From: Schistosoma mansoni
Taxonomy: Eukaryota; Platyhelminthes; Trematoda; Strigeidida; Schistosomatidae
DNA length: 64,000 bases
Direction: 5' to 3'
Assembly (NCBI RefSeq): GCF_000237925.1
Contig: NC_031497.1
Coordinates: 22,511,249-22,575,248 of the forward strand
The notes beneath the pieces were generated by a model. That model was given only the letters and a program-made list of their open reading frames with translations. It was not told the DNA's origin and did no database searches. Shown piece by piece: positions 59,621-64,000 of the stretch (position 1 is the stretch's first letter; each line of letters opens with the position of its first letter). The position numbers were made by a program, and so were the translations under genes.

Positions 59621-61248
59621 AATGTGGAGAAATTCAAACACTTCACTTCTACCCAAAGTTTGTGCTGATGATGTCGTTCAGAAGGATGATGAAAGCTCCG
59701 CGATCAAACCATCCAGCTCAGGGAACAAAACTCCATCAAAAGTAACTTTTATTCACATGACTTTCGTAATAGTTCAGTGCAATATTAATTGTATTAAAAA
59801 AAAACTCGATGCAATTTCTGTTCGCATGACTTTTAAACTAATTTCTCGTGATTTACGTTCAGTATAACATCCATCTGTAGTAAATAACTCAACACGACTT
59901 TTCTTTCACATTGTTTAGTCGTATTAATCTTGTTTGAAGTTCGTTAAATGTGACAGATTACTTTACTATTAGCTACCACAATTAAATATGTACATAAATG
60001 AATATATCAAGACGATTAGTAATTTTCCTAGGGTCTCCATCAATAAGTCGTAGAGACAAACCTGGACGTCCATCCCTAGTTGACGAGCAGGAAAGAAGAC
60101 AGGACTCAATTTTATTCATTGTGATGGAAGTCATAGTTGGAAATTATTAGCTTAGTGTACGGATGTATTGAAAAGTTAAACATTATAAAGACTAAGTATA
60201 TATTGATTTGTAAAGGTATACAAATGGTGGATTGTAAAAATAGTTCATCGCACTAACAACTAACTATAACATAAGATCTAGCATAAAATGAGTACTAGTT
60301 CAAGTTACCATAATTCACATCGGCATAAGGAGAACTTTACTAGTGAAATGAACAACAGATATTTTTGTGTTATTTATTACAGATCATAAGGAGATGGGGT
60401 TTTGACTACTACATCTAAATGAGGAAAACATGTAGGATGTAAGATAAGTATTAAGGGGTCACGGTTCAATCTTACACTAAATGCTGAAAATGTATCACAA
60501 GATGAAAAAAATCGAGTGTTTTTAGTTTTTTTTTAACGCCTGTTATCTACAGCGCCGAAGGATTTTTTTTCTAAGGGACTAGAGAAGGAAATTGGGCAGG
60601 TAGTAGCCCTATCAAACTAGGGATGCAACAAGGCAAATGTTACGTTATCATATGAATAGATTTGGACATATTAGTTCAGTATTTCGCAGACCTTACGATC
60701 TCCACTGAGAATCCGTGGGGGATGGTGAAGTGTGTTATTTCTAGAGCCGATCATTTCTAACTCCCTTCTGTTGTGAGAAGTCAGCATAGCTGGAGAGATT
60801 GTCTATTTATAGGACATACCAATTTACCATCACACGTCAAAACCATTGGGAGTATGACGCGTTTTTGCCTCTAGTCATAACGCTTTACAACAAGTATATC
60901 TGGCATGATATAACGTACTTCCTTTGATATTTATAAGCTAAGTGGAAAATCTAATCAGATAGTAAGGAAAATATCACTTGGAAACCAATAAATTCATTTG
61001 GTATTTCGTATCCTACATAAAACTATTTTACGTCTACTGATTACTCAATTAACCAGCATTTATCATACAAAAACAGCTAATATCGCACACATTCTATGCC
61101 AATTTTAAGAGCGAACAAAATCATCTGTTTGAGTCGTACTAAACAGAATAGACTTAGAATTAACTCAAACTATAAAGGAACTTTTAGTCTATCAACCAAC
61201 GGCTAAAATATACTTGATCACAACAACTTCATAGCGCAGACATGCATA
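59621..61248. other. Intergenic stretch before the RNF103-like gene 3' end
   Basis: An open frame at 59613-59867 has no recognisable domain. No RNA gene or exon was recognised elsewhere. Confidence 0.45.
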
Positions 61249-61254
61249 TTTATT
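61249..61254 (-). terminator. Candidate polyadenylation signal of the RNF103-like gene
   Basis: AATAAA on the minus strand, about 190 bp after the stop codon at 61442. Confidence 0.4.
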
Positions 61255-61441
61255 CTATGAGGAAAAAGAGTATTTTACAAAAAACATATTTTGGATTTTA
61301 TTAAAAGAAAGAAATTTTTGTACAAATAAATAATAAACCGGAGTGTAAAAGTTACAAAGATAAACAATTTATGCTAAAAAAAAAAGAAAGTTAGCTGATT
61401 GATTATATCTACAACTATACTGATGTGAATAATGTCCATTA

Positions 61442-63063
61442 CTAATTTTTGTTATTCGAATTTTTTGCATAATCAATAGTATTTTGAACGGCACTAATTA
61501 ATTGTTCAATCATTTGACATTGTTGACGTAAATGAGGTGCATACGCTGGCCATCGACAGACAGGACATTCAAATGCACCAGTATCTAACCATTTTCGAAT
61601 ACAATATTCATGAAAACCATGTCCACATGGAAGTGCACTTAGTCGTACACCTAAACGAAATTTCTGCCAACATACAACACATTCTTTACATGGTACAACC
61701 CATGATGGCCAATCGTTTAAAGGATTTGAAAAATTTATATCATTGGACGACATATATGATGAAGAGGAAGAAGTGGACAATATAGAATTACTGGATAGTA
61801 AATTACTACGTTTTGAAATTTTACGAGAATGAAGAAAACTGTTGTTCAAGTATGCCTCATGATCAATAGTGTCCGTATCTGAGGTAGAACTGGAACTTGG
61901 GGATACAGTTATTGGATTTGATAAGTGATTACTTCTTATATTAGGACAAAGATGAGTTCTGTACCTTCGTCTTGTAAGAGATGAAATTTTCGGATAAATA
62001 CGATCATCACTAGAAGTATCTTCATATTCATCTTCAGCTTCATAATTAGTATCCACAACATTACTTATGGGCTGCTTAGTGTTACTAAATGATTTTCTTG
62101 TCTGAGAATGACAGTGACTAGAATTTACACTGCTATGAGGCTTAGCATTATTATTACCAAGTGAACTTAAACAGTTCCAAGTGTACATATGTGCTGCAGT
62201 TTTGTGGTTTAACGATTCATTATTTTCTCTACTCCCTTGATGATATACATCTGCCGATGAAAACGAAGCAATTGGATTCATTGAAGCTGACGTTAAATGA
62301 TCAGTTTGCTGACTGAGAATATGATAAAGTCTACGTAGTCTACGCAATAAACGATAACCTTCTATGACTTCTGTATTTTCTTTATGATCACTTTGTGTTG
62401 TAATAAGATTGGATGATAAACGTTCATTTGCACATTTCGATTGATTATTAAAAGTTTGATAATGAGGATAACGATTATCAGATTCTAATGTACTTGAAGT
62501 TGCAGAATCTGCTGAACCAGATCTTAGCTCAATATCTGATTGAATGATTAAACGAGACAATTCATCCCATAACTGATCAGGTGGTATTTGATTTAACCGT
62601 TCTCGAACTAAAACAGGATCTAGTCGATTACGACGAGAATGTGAATTGTTAGTAAAATGATCATTATGTTTTTCATATTTTGACATTATACAGCTTGACA
62701 AAAATACAATAAACAACCAAAACGTTAACATAAATGAAAATAAATGATACCAGTTTAAATGACCTGACAGGATAGTAAGACGTAAATTGATTATAGGTGA
62801 GGATAAGACAAATGACCTTAATAAATAGAGAGTTAAATTAATAATAGGCAGAGAATAAGATAAACTTAATAAATTTAATAATGGTAAAATAGCTAAAAGA
62901 AGAAGAATATAAGCTGAGAACAAGTCTAGGAAAAATATTTTTATCCATTCTAAAATATGAGATAATATAAACGATTGTACATTGATTGATGATGAACTGT
63001 TCAGTTGATCACCATGAATTAATCGATTTTCATCAGTTGAACGATAATGATTATCAGTTAGTC

Positions 63064-63103
<40 letters not shown>

Positions 63104-64000
63104 AACTTCATAATGTTGATTAATATTGAAATTAGGAATATGAGATGTCCATCCTTGACGTGCTAGTCTAGTCACAGTTCTAGCTAAAACTGACCGACGG
63201 GTACCAGTACTAGTATGATGCCTTTCCATAACACCATGATTTACATAAAATGAATGTATAAGAATCGATAAAATTCTACCAGCTTCCATAGCACCATTAA
63301 TTAAGACTAAAATTGTAGTTAAAAGTACAACAATCCAAAGAAAATCATCCGCTGAAGGATATAAAGAGTGTAACAATATTTCAAGATTTTCGTAGCTTAA
63401 ATATTCCCTTTCATTTGAACCAAAAGAGTAACATTTACCTTCGGGTGTTAATATGAGAAAATGAGAATTAATGGTACAATTTAAATTGACTAACAAGTCA
63501 TGTACTGTGTTAATAGATGAATCTGTGATTGGCCAATTATTGAAGTTATTAATAATTGCTGTGTGATTCTGTTTCACTGCTTCGTTCGGTACAATCCAAA
63601 AACGAACTCGACCAGTATATGTTACAGAAAGTGCACTTAAAACTAATGGTGGTTGTTGATGTGAGCGACTTATTTTCGACTTGACAGAGAACCCAGGAAA
63701 CCAAAGAACATGGATTGGTTGAGGCCGTTTCAATAACCAAAATGAAAATAAATGTTTTAAATAATCCATTCTTATCAATCGGTCAATCGATAATATTGAA
63801 TTTACTGAATAAATGCTGTTTATATTGTTCAATGGTTTTACACGTTCTGCTAACACTGATACAATCCAAGTGTGGATACCTTCTAAGATGTAGTTACTTG
63901 ATTCATGATCAATAATTGATGTAGATTTTGGATCTTTAGGCAAAGGTCGAAATTGTACTATATCTTTCATACGTTCACCACCTTTGGGTAAGGCAAGAAT
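61442..64000 (-). CDS. RNF103: RNF103-like RING-H2 E3 ubiquitin ligase, C-terminal exon (partial)
   Basis: One long open exon runs from the right window edge to TAG at 61442. From the first internal Met (63970) it encodes 842 aa, but the frame stays open upstream (LALPKGGER), so the N-terminus lies outside. Conserved blocks shared with vertebrate RNF103 (Kf-1) are LVLSALSVTYTGRVRFWIV, LTPEGKCYSFG...YLSYENLEILLHSLYP, and the C-terminal RING-H2 (CVVC...LPCGHGFHEYC...CPVCRWP, about residues 760-806). Several hydrophobic segments (FLWIVVLLTTILVLI; IFFLDLFSAYILLLLAILPL; LFSFMLTFWLFIVFL) indicate an ER or endomembrane protein with a cytosolic RING; RNF103 acts in ER-associated ubiquitination. Unusual points are a (ATT)12-encoded Asn12 run and a long Ser/Asn-rich linker that makes it larger than human RNF103 (685 aa). 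Confidence 0.9.
63065..63100 (-). repeat. (ATT)12 in coding sequence, encodes Asn12
   Basis: A perfect trinucleotide run in frame in the RNF103-like exon gives twelve Asn codons AAT. Length may vary between individuals without breaking the frame. Confidence 0.95.

Noticed and set aside
1-64000. CRISPR array, bacterial operon or phage features
   Set aside because: No spaced short repeats, no dense prokaryotic-type genes; the window is eukaryotic with introns.

Overview
The window looks like nuclear DNA of a blood fluke (genus Schistosoma or a close relative). It is AT-rich and intron-rich, with very short introns at the 5' end of one gene and kilobase introns after them. It also carries a SINE with a schistosome-type hammerhead ribozyme, RTE-, CR1- and Penelope-like retroelements, and BEL/Pao and Ty3/Gypsy LTR fossils. 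Two 200-N scaffold gaps, one edged by an Illumina adapter remnant, mark it as a draft short-read assembly.

Four host genes can be supported. (1) 10479-10942 (+): the last two exons of an unrecognised acidic, Cys-containing protein. (2) 11304-21981 (+): a complete six-exon short-chain dehydrogenase/reductase of 272 aa, starting so soon after gene 1 that an operon-like, trans-spliced arrangement is possible. (3) 24392-52419 (-): a complete 21-exon MSH6 mismatch-repair gene whose exons sum to 3534 bp (1177 aa plus stop) with every splice phase consistent. (4) 61442 to the right edge (-): the large C-terminal exon of an RNF103-type membrane RING-H2 E3 ligase; its N-terminus lies outside the window.

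Layout: 1-3327 holds LTR-like repeats and a tRNA-like SINE. 3328-8762 is a broken BEL/Pao element, followed directly by a CR1-like LINE piece (8763-10284). 10479-22025 holds the unknown gene and the SDR gene, whose second intron carries an RTE-like LINE. 24392-52419 is MSH6, whose introns hold the hammerhead SINE, a 0.5-kb RTE-derived mini-element with a target-site duplication, CR1-, RTE- and Penelope-like fragments and two fold-backs. 53431-55522 is a broken Ty3/Gypsy copy running into the first gap. 55723-61440 is gene-poor, with an LTR-like repeat, an RTE fragment, the second gap and a possible Penelope-like remnant. 61442-64000 is the RNF103-like gene.

The host genes do not form an obvious pathway: DNA mismatch recognition (MSH6), NAD(P)-dependent redox metabolism (SDR) and membrane ubiquitin ligation (RNF103-like). 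No wholly new system was found. The most interesting points are the stop-free in-frame 39-nt micro-intron of MSH6, the tight unknown-gene/SDR pair, the RTE mini-element with a 12-bp target-site duplication and the intronic hammerhead SINE.
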